Positions 1 to 11,897 of a DNA stretch of 64,000 nucleotides are shown here, in pieces; positions within the stretch are counted from its first letter, which is position 1; each line of letters begins with the position of its first letter. The translations under genes were made by a program, and so were the position numbers. Source of the DNA: Fratercula arctica (taxonomy: Eukaryota; Chordata; Aves; Charadriiformes; Alcidae); contig CANTUZ010000025.1 in assembly GCA_947846985.1 (NCBI GenBank), positions 20,148,100 through 20,212,099 on the forward strand, written 5' to 3'. The notes beneath the pieces were generated by a model, which ran no database searches, was not told where the DNA came from, and worked only from the letters and a program-made list of their open reading frames with translations.

Positions 1-574
1 TGCAATACTCTGGATGGCATTTTTTTCACCCTTTACTTAGATCTCATACATAACACAGTCTACAGAATGTCCCTCCTTGGGTGGGACATTGAGCCCCGTA
101 ATTTCTGACTGATTAAACACATAAATCAGAAAGACATCCAATCTATCACTAAAAAGCCTTTGTTTATTTCTCTAGCAAAAAAGACTCCACTACATTGCTC
201 CCTTTGCTGCTTCAAAAGGTAATTAAGTTCATTGTCATAAATCTACTTTTTATTCCCATATATCCAGCATTATCTGGCCTCTACTCAACGTTATTAAGGT
301 TGCTTCTGCCAGCAGATGTTATTTGTATTTATAGACAAAGAGAAGGTTAGGTTACCACATGGCCTTCTGATCAATAAACTGAAAACAACTTGTGCAACTC
401 TTCTTTTATGGCAAGACTGCTTTTCCTTTTCTCTAAAGACTCTTGGAGTTCATACCAGAGTACCAACATTCAATAACCATATACGCATAAAGCCGTGACC
501 ATAAAAATACATAGGCAAAATAGGCTGCTGTGGGGCATATTACCCTATCGAGAAGGCACTTACATCTCCATGTG
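1..574. other. Unrecognised AT-rich sequence
   Basis: I see no gene or repeat here. The only open frames are short and lack recognisable domains, so this is most simply intergenic or intronic DNA. Confidence 0.5.
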
Positions 575-1583
575 TGTCCTGGTTTGAGGTAAAACAGAAC
601 AAACTTTCTGTTCAGTAAGTTTACTTCTTAGCTAGACCTCTTCTAACTCTCTGAAATTAACAGCACATTGTGCAGAAAACAGTTCATTCTCAGAGTGATA
701 AGACCTATGTTTACAGTTTGTGCCAGGGAATGGTATGCAGAGAGGCTCTTGCTTATACTTATTGCTATAACAACCAAGGCCAGCTAATTTCATTATTTGC
801 CCCATTGGAGGGTGGGAAGCAGAAAAGCGTAGAGGGTCCCACCTGCAGGGAGGAGCGGACAGGTGACCCAAAATTGACCAACAGGGGTATTCCACCTGTC
901 ATGGCTTGGCCTCAGACGGCAACAAAGAACCACGTGCCGCTCACTCGGGTCTTCCTAATACGGGAAGGATCAGAAGAAAAAGGCAAAACTCTTGGGTTGA
1001 GACAAAGGCAGTTTAACAGAACAGCAGAGGGAACAAGAAAACACCAACAATAACACGGACAGAGAAATATACAAACACGATTACGGAACCGCCGCTCCCT
1101 GCCGGTCCGGACCCGGGATGCCCCAGCCCGCTCCAAGTGGCGACTTCCGCCCCCTCCCCTGGCAGCTCAGGGTGGGCATGGCTCACATGACATGGAATAC
1201 TGTCTCTTGGGGAGACTTAACCCTATCCCCGCCGGAACCAGGACACCATCCCATCTGCTCCATGCTCAGTAGAAAAACTGAGGGATCAAAGGGCAGCGCT
1301 CTTCCTTCAATGGCTGATGTCCGAGGAGGACCCTGTCTGTTCTTCTGCCTTTGATCCCAGTCCGTGTGTTCCCCCATGCCTGCTGGTGACGTCATCCTGG
1401 GAGCTTAATATGGTTTAGTATATACTGTATCTATGTCATTATTTTCCTTTTTATTGTGTTATTAATACTTCATTAGTTTAGTTTCTTCTAAACTTGTAAA
1501 TCTCTTTATCTCTCCTCCTCCTCTCCATGTATGAGAGTGTGGGGGAGGGAGCATCTGTCGCTGGCCGTTGGCCAATACCACGA
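575..1583 (+). mobile_element. LTR family A, split by a nested LTR B
   Basis: The stretch begins with TGTCCTGGTTTGAGG and ends near GGCCAATACCACGA, typical edges of bird ERV LTRs. Removing the nested element at 897-1245 leaves about 660 bp. The right part (about 1390-1580: a TTTAGTTTC stretch, pyrimidine-rich runs, then a GCATCTGTCG block) is also found at 44740-44932, and the left part (about 720-860) is found there in reverse orientation. No matching target-site duplication is visible, so the outer ends are approximate. I infer a decayed solo LTR. Strand is assigned from the shared 3' end. Confidence 0.6.
897..1245 (-). mobile_element. Solo LTR B (ERVL-type)
   Basis: This is a reverse-complement copy of the LTR that bounds the ERVL provirus at 19121-25244. 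On the plus strand it runs from TGTCATGGCTTGGCC to CCGGAACCAGGACA. It is flanked by CCACC on the left and CCATC on the right, a 5-bp duplication with one mismatch, as expected for ERVL integration. It sits inside LTR A and is therefore the younger of the two. No internal viral sequence adjoins it, so it is a solo LTR. Confidence 0.9.
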
Positions 1584-2580
1584 TAGGTATGCATTGGTAA
1601 GCAATTGCCTTGTAGTGAAATGTGACCTTGGCTAGACTGTAACAGCTAAAAAATGCCATCCCTCTGATGTTATATTATTTTGATGGAAGGGAAAATTCAA
1701 TAACTTATTTGGAATAGTTGCAAACAAATCTTAAACTTATTAGAATAAGTTCAGCTAACTTTTAGGCTCTCTTTTTGGGAATGCTATTACTTTGTGCTTG
1801 CATGGTGTCTTTTACCTAAGAGCTTTTTCCTAAAGCATTAAGGAAACATTAATTAAGGTTACAGCATTTCAATCTTTTTGCTAATCTTTATTTTCAAGTC
1901 AAGATTAAAATGCAAAAATTATTTTTGAAATATCATAATTAAAAATGTCAAAACTTACTATCCATCCCACAATTTTTCATGTTCCCATATCAGGATTGTT
2001 GGAGAAAAGACACCACACTTATAAATCTATGCATAGTGAGGCACCTAGTTTAATCACTTTGAGTGTTTTAAAGCTATAGAAATATCACCTAGTTCTGCTT
2101 TGCCTTACAGCCAGAATCAGTGCTTGTGAAAAATGAATATGAAATGACACTATCTGTATGAATGAGAAAGCAGGCCAAATCTGGGTGTTGAAATCACAGT
2201 TAATCTTACACTAAGTTTACAACATCTGATGAACATACCATTAACCTTATAACAATTCATATGCAGAGACAGTCATGCCATTAATCCCACACAACAATTT
2301 GCATCAATTAGCCACATTGTCAAGAAGCCAAAGACTGAACAGACTTGGAGAATGAACTCTCTCTTGTCATCAAGGTGGCCCCATGAAAGCTGTCAAGGCA
2401 GAAAGGTGTTCTGTGGAGAAGCCTGTATGTCTGCTGCTTTCTACTTTAAACAAGGATGCTATGTCAGCCTATACTAGGCAAGAGTCTGTTATTTGTATAT
2501 GTGCATCCTCTAAATATTTTAGCAAATGAGATTTCTGCTCTGCAGCCCACCTTATGAGGATATGGCTGATAATTTGCAGA
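1584..2580. other. Unrecognised sequence
   Basis: AT-rich, no convincing open frame, no repeat that I recognise. Confidence 0.5.
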
Positions 2581-3481
2581 AATCACAGAATCACAGAATG
2601 GTAGGGGTTGGAAGGGACCTCTGGAGATCATCTAGTCCAATCCCCCTGCCAGAGCAGGGTCGTCTTAGAACAGGTTGCACAGGATGGCGTCCAGGTGGGT
2701 TTTGAATGTCTCCAGAGACAGAGACTCCACCATCTCTCCGGGCAGCCTGTTCCAGTGCTCTGCCACCCTCAAAGGAAAGTTCCTTCTCATGTTTAGGTGG
2801 AACTTCCTGTGCTCAAGTTTGTGCCCATTACCTCTTGTCCTGTCACTGGGCACCACTGAAAAAAGCCTGGCCCCATCCTCCTCACACCCACCCTTTAAGT
2901 ATTTATAAGTGTTGATAAGATCCCCCCCTCAGTCATCTTTTTTCCAGACTGAAAAGACCCAAGTCCCTCAGCCTTTCTTCATAAGAGAGGTGTTCCAGTC
3001 CCCTGATCATCTTGGTAGCCCTTTGCTGCACCCTCTCCAGCAGTTCCCTGTCCTTCTTGAACCGGGGAGCCCAGAACTGGACACAGTACTCCAGATGGGG
3101 CCTCACCAAGGCAGAGTAGAGGGAGAGGATGACCTCCCTTGTCCTGCTGGCCACACTCTTTTTGATGCACCCCAGGATGCCATTGGCCTTCTTGGCCACA
3201 AGGGCACATTGCTGCCTCATGGTCATCCTGTTGTCCTCCAGGACTCCCAGGTCTCTTTCCACAGAGCTGCTCTCCAGCAGGTCAGCCCCCAACCTGTACC
3301 AGTGTATGGGGTTATTCCTCCCCAGGTGCAGCACCCTACACTTGCCCTTGTTGAATTTCATAAGGTTCCTCTCTGCCCAAATCTCCAACCTGTCCACGTC
3401 TCACTGTATGGCGGCACTGCCTTCTGGTGTGTTAGCCACCCCTCCCAGGTTTGTGACTTCTGCAAATTTGGTGAGGGTGCA
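2581..3481 (-). mobile_element. CR1 LINE, 5'-truncated (RT C-terminal part)
   Basis: The left edge carries the CR1 3' terminal repeat (AATCACAGAATCACAGAAT on the plus strand). On the minus strand, 3397-2933 and 2856-2665 encode the C-terminal part of CR1 ORF2, with landmarks such as [18 protein letters not shown] and [12 protein letters not shown]. The copy starts around the RT catalytic region, so it lacks ORF1, endonuclease and most of RT, the usual 5' truncation. A frame break separates the two coding pieces. The plus-strand open frame of 223 codons over the same bases is an antisense shadow. It belongs to the same subfamily as the copy at 13282-14302. Confidence 0.93.
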
Positions 3482-3938
3482 GCAATGAGATTTCAGAGTA
3501 AGAGTCACAAGAATGTACTATGGAAACCTGTTCATCAGACAGCTGTTTATCCAACCAGGAAATATAGCAGGGTCCTGTGATCTGAACAACTGACTTTTCA
3601 GCACTTCCAAAGAGCTTGTTAAAGAAATAGCTATGACTTAACAGCTATTTGCCAAACTACTTAGCCAGTAATTTAAATACCAGCTGAATTAGTGAAAACC
3701 ATTACCTGTGCAGAAAGGTAACATTTGCAAGATTAATAATTTCCTACAAACTATTTGGTCTACGCTAATCCCTTTTATTGAACCACTGCAGTTATCTTTT
3801 CCCTCCAGGCTAGTTGCTCTCTAATTGCAAGATGACCTTAATGTATAGAAGCTAATGATAACAGCTACAAAGCTAACACAGGCACTGGGGGTGGAGCATC
3901 CCCAGTAAAACAGAGCTATGGTTATTACTCAGCTATCA
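3482..3938. other. Unrecognised sequence between two CR1 copies
   Basis: No gene or repeat recognised. Confidence 0.45.
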
Positions 3939-4296
3939 CTCCGGGGAGACCTTATAGCGGCCTTCCAGTACCTGAAGGGGGCCTATAAGAAAGCTGGGGA
4001 GGGGCTGTTTGCAAGGGCATGTAGCGATAGGATCAGGGGCAATGCTTTAAACTAGAGCAGGGTAGGTTTAGATAAGACATTAGGAAGAAGTTCTTTACAA
4101 TGAGGGTGGTGAAACACTGGAACAGGCTGCCCAGAGAGGTGGTGGAGGCCCCATCCCTGGAGACATTCAAGGCCAGGCTTGATGAGGCTCTGAGCAACCT
4201 TATCTAGTTGAAGATGTCCCTGCTTACTGCAGGGGGGTTGGACTAGATGACCTTTAAAGGTCCCTTCCAACCCAACACATTCTATGATTCTATGAT
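3939..4296 (+). mobile_element. CR1 LINE 3' end
   Basis: The last 360 bp of a CR1 copy, from CTCCGGGGAGACC to the terminal TCTATGATTCTATGA repeat. It belongs to the same subfamily as the copies at 11201, 43547 and 62309. The C-terminal ORF2 frame is broken near 4040, where this copy reads AATGCTTTAAA while its relatives read AATGGGCTTTAAA. Confidence 0.95.
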
Positions 4297-7200
4297 CTTA
4301 GCTCTGCTCTCCTGACTGCAATTCAGCTCTAGCACCTGTGCTTTGAAAACAGCTACTGCTGTTTGTTGATCAAGTTTCTATTTTTTCTGCACATGAGAAG
4401 GCATTAGAAATTGTCTAGCGAAGGTAGTATTTCATTAGACAGTGGAAGTTCAGTGTGAATCTCTCTTGGGTCAGCCATTAGCCAGCCAAATTCCTCACTC
4501 AGCTTCAGGCTCTCTTTTCTCTAAGATGTGACCTTTATTTAAGTCAAATTAACAACCGAGAGTGCCTAATATCATGAGTTGGAGACAGGCAACCTGAATC
4601 TCACTCAGATGTGACCAGAAAGTGTTATAGGTAACATTATAGCATATAGCATTATAAGAGAAACCCTTAGCTTTTATTAGCCATGACCACAAACTGATAC
4701 AGTGGCGTTAGCTGCTGCCTAGGGAAATGGTTATTCAGTAGGAGCTGTGCCTTTTTGCCCCATAACTTTTATGTCTGCAGGTCACTGAAGAGCACGGAGT
4801 TGAAACTTGAGGGCAGGCTTTGTGGGTGAGAGCCTGGCATGGAGAAGCAGCTCTGCTCCACATCTCCCACAGGGTTGTCCAGCACCTTCCTCCCCAGATG
4901 TTGCAGAGGCTTCATCCTTGTGATGCCCACTCAGAGCACGGGCTGTCGTGACAAGGGGCCTGGTTCTGACGAGAGTCCAGCGGAGCTGTGCTGACTGGGC
5001 CAGGGGAATCAGGGAGGGACTGGGAGCCTGGGCAGCCACGTGGTGCTTCTCCCTCTCCTTCTGGAGGCTCTCCCATGTTAAGTGCAGATCTACAGGACAG
5101 GGGAGACAAAGGCTATGCTTTTGTTTTCAAAGAGGGTATATATTTGGCACAGTCCAGGGAAGTACTGACTTTGGAGTTGTCCTTTTCTGTATTTTCCTGC
5201 ATGAGGGCATGAGTTAGACCACTTCCTTGTTTATAAAAGGCTCTTATTTTGTCCTCCTGTACAAATGGAGAATTACGACAGAAAATATAAGGTGTCATGG
5301 AAATTTGTTCTTAAAAGATGAATTCTGGAAACTTGAATAAGAACTGGACTGTGTTTCCAATTACTGGGGCCAAATCCTTCTCTCAGTTGCCTCCCATAAA
5401 TCCAGAGTAACTACCTAGTGCAAGTGGAGTTATTTCAGATACCTCTAGTGAGACAGGAAAAGATGTGTCTGATTACATTCAGATTTGCAGCATTTCCCTA
5501 ATAACTTACATTGCATTTAAATTATTTTTCTAGTAGTCGAACAGGATGGATGGTGTTCAGGGAGTGAAAAGTCTGTAAATATTTTCTTTGTTAAACAGAA
5601 ATACCAGCCCCATTCTTGTCCTCTGGGAATGTGTCACTGACAGGTGTTAGGGTTCAAAGATCAGAAAACAATAGTATTAACTTTGTAATGGACATGGGTT
5701 CCTGACTTGTGGTGTGGTGATTGGAAAATTCACACATCAAAGCCCTGGGAAATTAAACACCACCCCCTTGTGACTCTTTCATACTGTATTAGCTTTCCTT
5801 CACAACGTTCACTTATCATTGTTTATTTTGAAACGGGTCTGAAGATTTTGTTCTTGTTATTACATCATATGCCTTTTTCTGTACGGGTTACTGTGGAACA
5901 GAACTGTTCAGGTTCTGAACAGTTAATGTCCTGAAGAGTTGTACTGGCAAACTAAAAAGCTTGTATTTGAATATACATGTGTGTGCATGTGTGTTTAATA
6001 GTGGGATTAACATACTCTCAGATTAATTTATTAGATGTGTGGTAAGTGCCCTATCATATGAAATCTTTTAGCCCCTCGAGAAGCTGTGTATCTTCATGCA
6101 CAAATTCCTGAGAAAATGATGTGTAGAAAGTAGAAATCCAAGCTAGACAGCTCAGAAGTGCTCCCTTGACTTTGAAATGACAGCTGGTCCTCCCCAGCAT
6201 GCTGCCAGAGCCAGTATTATGGAATATCAAAAAGCTAATATGACATTGCTCCTTTATTCCAGCCCACAGCCAGTATTTTATTGCTGATCCCACTCATTAG
6301 CCATATCATACTTCTCACTCTGGGACAGAGGCCGAGTTCAATATGTTAATATGCTTCAAGGAGAGGTGCCCCAGTGCTGCCCCCACTTTGAGTGTGGTTT
6401 AGAAGTGAGCAGTCCCAGAAAACACCCAAGAAAGATCAAAGGCTGGATCGGTGGCTTGTGTTAGCTTTTTAAAACGTTGTCCCAACACAGATGATAGATG
6501 AAGTGACAGGTCCTGTCATTTTGCCCAGGAATTTTCACTTTGTGACTAGAGTTTTGACATACAATACGGACAAAGCAGTAGGGAACTAGGGTGCTGTGTG
6601 CACTGAACCCTTTTCTGTGGGATTCATTCCTTTCCCTCTTAAAAAGAAAATTAAAACCCTCACTTTACATTATGTATATAAGTCCCACAGCTATAACAGG
6701 TCAAGATCGAATACTTTTCTAAGACCCCAGCAATTAGAACAAAACAGCATGACAGTTTTAAAGGATGAAGAAATTCTTATTGGAGTTAGCTACAGCTTGC
6801 TTTCAATATAGTGTAGTCACATGTAAGGGAGGGACAGAGGGAGTAATTAAAGATTTATTTTTGTGACAAAATTTTGCTCTGAGCAGTCTAGATTTTGGCA
6901 TTACATCAAATGACTAGTCATTAATCATATTTTAAATAGTCTTTGCTTTTACATTTTCCTTTTTTGATGAACAAGAATATTTTTTTAATGACAAAGATAT
7001 GTAGATTCACTTAGCAAAATAATGCCCACAGACAGACTGATACATTTATTTGTGTCCAAGGGAATACAGTCTTAAGATTCCTTAGAAAACCTGCAGAAGA
7101 AAAGACTATCTCACACTTGAGTATTCTCCAAGCTCTGCAAAGAGCAATCTGGGCCAATTCTGTTCTTCAGGGTGTATGAGTGGCTGCTTTAACTCAGCTT

Positions 7201-8005
7201 AAAGACAGGAGGACACCAGAGCTCACCTTGATCTGGTGTGGACTTGACTCCAAAACTCACTGCAATTGATAGAAAGACTGTGACATCTAGGAAACACTAG
7301 TGCAAGTGGGCTTGGTCAGCTGGCTACTTAGCTGAGACCTGTGCAGCCCATAGGAGTTAATGCTCTTTCGATGGGTGAGCTGTTCTGTGGCATTACCAGT
7401 GGTGAGAAACAACAAGCTGTGGGCGTGAAAATGCATTCAATTGAGGTGCCAACTGAAGTCTCTTTCTCATCTGGCTAGGGGACAGCTGTGCCAATGGTAC
7501 TGCTCTCTTCAGAGAGCAGGATCTAGCCCCAGAGAGAGGAAGATGAGTGAAAGGCAAAGAAAGCTCCAGCACTTTACTTGGGCATATAAGGCTCTCCTTG
7601 TGCTGAACTCACATGAATGAAGAAACACAGCACCTCTGCACCAAATAATAATTCATCTGACCTAAACCGCAAGCAAAGATCCAAAGAAAAGGCTAGGATA
7701 ATGAAAGGCAATGCACCCATCACGAAACCCAGATATAGCAGGAACATTGAGGAGGTTGTTTTCTCAGCAAATAAACTGTAGGACTGCAGAACACATCTTC
7801 CCCTTCGAAAACAGCTTACCCTCAGCCGTGGGCCTTTTATTCCCAAGTTCAGTTTGTTTTGCTCAGTTTTGTTTGTTTCTGTGGCTTGTTTGCAGGTTTT
7901 CTGAAGAGGACTTTAACTGACAGACACACACAAGGTGGAAAAAAAATATTTTTTTGCTTTATGGAAGTTCCATGAGAAAGAACAGCAAAAATGTCAGTGG
8001 CCAGT
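4297..8005. other. 3.7 kb without recognisable genes or repeats
   Basis: I see no domain-bearing open frame. The piece at about 4780-5110 is somewhat more GC-rich than its surroundings but shows no exon-like frame that I can defend. The short frames here look random. Confidence 0.45.
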
Positions 8006-8332
8006 TTTCCTGGTTCCGGCGGGGACAGGGTTAAGTATTCCATGCCATCTGATCCACGCCCACCCTGAGATTAAAAGGAGGGGAGGGGGCAGGAAGTTGG
8101 TTTTGGAGTGGGCTGGCGTGTCCCGGGTCCAGTCCGTGAGCGGCAGTTCCGTAATCACGTTTGTATATTCCTCTGTCCGTGTTATTGTTTTCTTGTTCCC
8201 TTTGCTGTTCTGTTAAACTGCCTTTGTCTCAACCCAAGAGTTTTGCCTTTTTCTTCTGATCCTTCCCGTACCGGGAAGAGCCAAGCGAGCGACACGTGGT
8301 TCTTTGTTGCCGTCTGAGGCCAAAGCACTACA
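8006..8332 (+). mobile_element. Solo LTR B with perfect 5-bp target-site duplication
   Basis: A 327-bp copy of the ERVL LTR. The first bases are TTTCC instead of TGTCC, and the end reads AAAGCACTACA instead of the usual ACCACGACA. It is flanked on both sides by CCAGT (8001-8005 and 8333-8337), which fixes both edges. No internal sequence remains, so it arose by recombination between the two LTRs of a provirus. Confidence 0.95.
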
Positions 8333-11200
8333 CCAGTTTATTTAGGCATGACAAGGCGTATGGCTAGACATGAGACACAGCTGAAACCAATTCTATTCCT
8401 TTCTTGTTATTATATAAATGTCTTCTGAAAAAAAAGAAGAAAATTGTCAGAGCACTGAACTGGGGAGGCCTAGCATTTCTAGACCTAGTCTGCCTATTTT
8501 CTTTCCATATCCGTCTTCTCCCTACAACCAAAGTTGGGGTATATCCTCTTTTCTTCTACAATCTTCTACAAATCTTCTACAATTTAACCAATTTAACAAT
8601 TGGTTAAAATTGTTGAGATCACTCCTCCTTCCCTCCTTGTACTGGTGTTATTCAAAAGGACTAGAGGGGAGGCAGAGGAGAGGTCTGTCCAGTCTTTGGT
8701 CAGCTCACATCCCCAAACTCACCTGTGGCAAAACTCCTGGAGATGATAACTTCAGCTCAGATATCTCTGTTCCTTGACTGGTGCTTATAGCCCTGGCTGG
8801 CATGAAAGATGAAGCAGGGAATGCCCCTGGGAGGCAAGCTCTCTGCATACAGCAAAACATAGCTCCAAGCCAAACCCCAGGATAGAGCACATTACATCCT
8901 TGTTCACTGAAATGATCTTACTTTGTTATTATGAAATTCATTCAAGGAGAGACAGTGCTGATGGCAGGGTAGGAACAAAGTGGTTCTATACATGAGATGT
9001 TTATTGGGTAAGTAAGGTTATCTTGCGCTAGTAAGCTGGACACGGTGATGCATGCAACCTAGGAAGAAGATGCTGAAGACCCTTAGGCCAACGCAGATGG
9101 ATAATCACATCTGCTAACATTTATCAGGGTATAACTTTTCTCTTCCTATATCCTCTACAACTGTGGCAGGACTAGGTTAGTTGCCTGGCTGCTGCTGCCT
9201 TTTGTGGGGTAAAGTCTTCACTCATCACAATGGCCAAAGCAATGGTGGGTCTTTATTTGGTATTTGCCCAAAGACCTGGGGAAGGAAGAGGCATTTTATG
9301 CCCCCAAAGACTGCAGAACATGGAAAATGGGTCCCTGTGCCTGGCCTCTGCTAAAACACAGGAGGAGATGGGGCCAAGGCTCTGTGGCAAGAAGGTTTCT
9401 CAAAAGGCTGAGACGTTGCAGAGTCCAAACAGGTACAGGAATTACAGGAGGCCATCAACTATCAGAAACTGCATAGCTCAGTGGTAGACCCTTGAATTTC
9501 ACAGGGAAAGTTGTTCTGTCCCAGATGTGAAATGGAGTAAAGGAATATGGGATTTCCCAGCGATATCCCCTTGTTGTGTGTACACTAAACCACCACTACC
9601 ACATGAAGTGAGGAAAACATAATGGGTCAGTTTGAAGGATATATCAAAGTGCAAAAGAGCTGCTGGCTTTCAGAACAACTGACTGCTACAGCTGGTTGCT
9701 TCACCCAACAAGCCCAGGGCAGAGGTAGTGCAGGAGGGAGGTAGTGCATGACCTTTAATTCCACAGGAGAAATTGGAGGTATTAACTTTGTTCTGTTAAT
9801 GTTAGAACTGTCAATCTAGTTCTTTCAGGAAAATGCATGGCAATTCCTGTAAACAACTGATGCTTTTAAAGGCCTTTAGCTAGAAATCTGGTCACCTTCC
9901 ATCCCACTTTTCCTGACCTTGAGCTTTAATTATGTCTGTGATTTATGACTAAACATCATAATTGCCTTAAGCAGAGGAGAGAGGCATCCAGACATAACTG
10001 GATTTGCCCAAATATGAATGTTTGTGCATATACTGATAAGCACCAGGATAATAAGGTGGTATATTCCAGATCTCTGTATAAATTAGTGCAAAGCAAATGG
10101 TCCCAGGTGGTTTCTGAAATGAACAAAATCCTGCTCTCAGCCTGCAATTGTTAATCGTTAACTACTCAGGATTATGTTCCTCTTAATTCACAAATTAAAC
10201 CAATTTGTCATGTGCTATTGATTACATAGCTTTAACATTCATGGAAGGAAAACAGACTATGGAATAGAAAAAAGAAAATCTGTGTCAGGATGTGCTGTAT
10301 GTTTGCAGTATAATAAAAGGCTTACAAACAGATTATCTCTTTGGCATTGTCCAGCCTCCTCATCCTTCACTCTGGGTGGAAAATGGCAGAGGAAAAAGGG
10401 GTTGTGTTTTGCAGAGTCAGATGAGCTCTGACGGGAAAGCCTTCCTCCCTTGGTGCCCTTTGTCTCTAGTCCCTCTAAGCAGCACACATAGGGACAGCAC
10501 TGAAATGTAATTGCTGAACAACAAGGCATAAACCTCAGTTCAAGTTTTAGCAGCGCAGGGGGGAGATCAGGGTAGTGGGATCCACCCTTCATGGTGTTTA
10601 TTCTCTAGTAATTCCCCATTTATAGGGTAGCCTTCACTTCTGGGTGTGCTCTCTCAGGACTCTGGGGACATTCTGCAGATATCTGGCTTCTTCAAGCAGA
10701 AAGTTTTGAGTGCAACACAAATGCTGCACTTCTGACAACTGTTGCTACCTCTGAGAGTCAGGACCCATCCCATAATTTTCTTCAGCACATTTTTTAAACA
10801 TTTTTGAAAAACATAACTACAGAGTTTCTGAATTCAGATGTAATCCAACAAATGGCCACGCGTCAAGTGCAGAGATCCCCCTGCAGCAATCAATACACAG
10901 TAATGCCCGTCACCATCACCCTTTCACTTTCATGAAGTCCAAGAACCAACATTCAAGTCCTGAGTCCTTTACAGCAAGGAAGTAGGACACCCACTTCCTG
11001 ATAGTGCATAGACTTGCAGTGTGGCCCCTCCTCTCTCCCCTTATTTCTAGAAATCCAGGCTTCACTCCTTAAAATAAGATTCCATTTCTTTAAGCATAGT
11101 GGACCCAAAAAGATGCTACAAAACAGCATGTTGTTAGCTGAAACACTTTGGAGTTGGATTCTGAGGTTTTATTTGTCATGTAATTAAGGTTTGATAAAAA
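8333..11200. other. Unrecognised sequence
   Basis: No gene recognised. It contains a short hairpin at 8584-8607 and a weak tRNA-like A-box at about 9473-9486, both noted separately. Confidence 0.45.
8584..8607. repeat. 10-bp perfect inverted repeat (hairpin)
   Basis: TTAACCAATT and its exact reverse complement AATTGGTTAA are separated by TAAC. Just upstream, about 8552-8583, a CTTCTACAA unit occurs three times in near tandem. No function is evident. Confidence 0.6.
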
Positions 11201-11897
11201 TCATAGAATCATAGAATGGTTAGAGTTGGAGGAGACCTTAAATATCATCTAGTTCCAACCCCCCCTGCCATGGGCAGGGACACCTCCCACTAGACCAGGC
11301 TGCTCAAAGCCTCATCCAGCCTGGCCTTGAATGTCTCCAGGGATGGGGCCTCCACCACCTCTCTGGGCAGCCTGTTCCAGTGTCTCACCACCCTCATTGT
11401 AAAGAACTTCTTCCTAATGTCTAATCTAAACCTACCCTGCTCTAGTTTAAAGCCCATTGCCCCTCGTCCTATTGCTACATACCCTTGCAAACAGTCCCTC
11501 CCCAGCTTTCTTGTAGGCCCCCTTCAGATACTGGAAGGCTGCAATAAGGTCTCCCCGGAGCCTTCTCTTCTCCAGGCTGAACAACCCCAGCTCTCTCAGC
11601 CTGTCTTCATAGGAGAGGTGCTCCAACCCTCTGATCATTTTTGTGGCCCTCCTCTGGACCAGCTCCAACAGGTCCATGTCCTTCTTATGGTAGGGACTCC
11701 AAAGCTGCACACGATACTCCAGGTGGGGTCTCACCAGAGTAGAGGGGGAGAATCACCTCTCTGGATCTGCTGGCCACAGTTCTTTTGATGCAGCCCAGAA
11801 TGCGATTGGCTTTCTGGGCTGCAAGAACGCATTGTCAGCTCATGTTGAACTTCTCATCCACCAGCACCCCCAAAGTCGTTCTCCTCAGGGCTGCTTT
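11201..11897 (-). mobile_element. CR1 LINE, 5'-truncated
   Basis: The left edge is the CR1 3' repeat (TCATAGAATCATAGAAT). The minus-strand frames at 11734-11447 and 11490-11290 encode the ORF2 C-terminus ([13 protein letters not shown], then [17 protein letters not shown]). The two frames overlap out of phase at the same AATGGGCTTTAAA site seen in other copies of this subfamily. The 5' end is lost near 11897. A short deletion near 11735 removes part of the Leu-Pro-Leu-Tyr-Ser region. Confidence 0.94.

Noticed and set aside
2909..3580. 223-codon plus-strand open frame
   Set aside because: It is antisense to a CR1 copy. CR1 antisense frames are often open, and the sense strand encodes recognisable RT.
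4780..5110. GC-richer patch as a possible promoter or exon
   Set aside because: No CpG cluster, splice signals or coherent frame that I could defend by eye.
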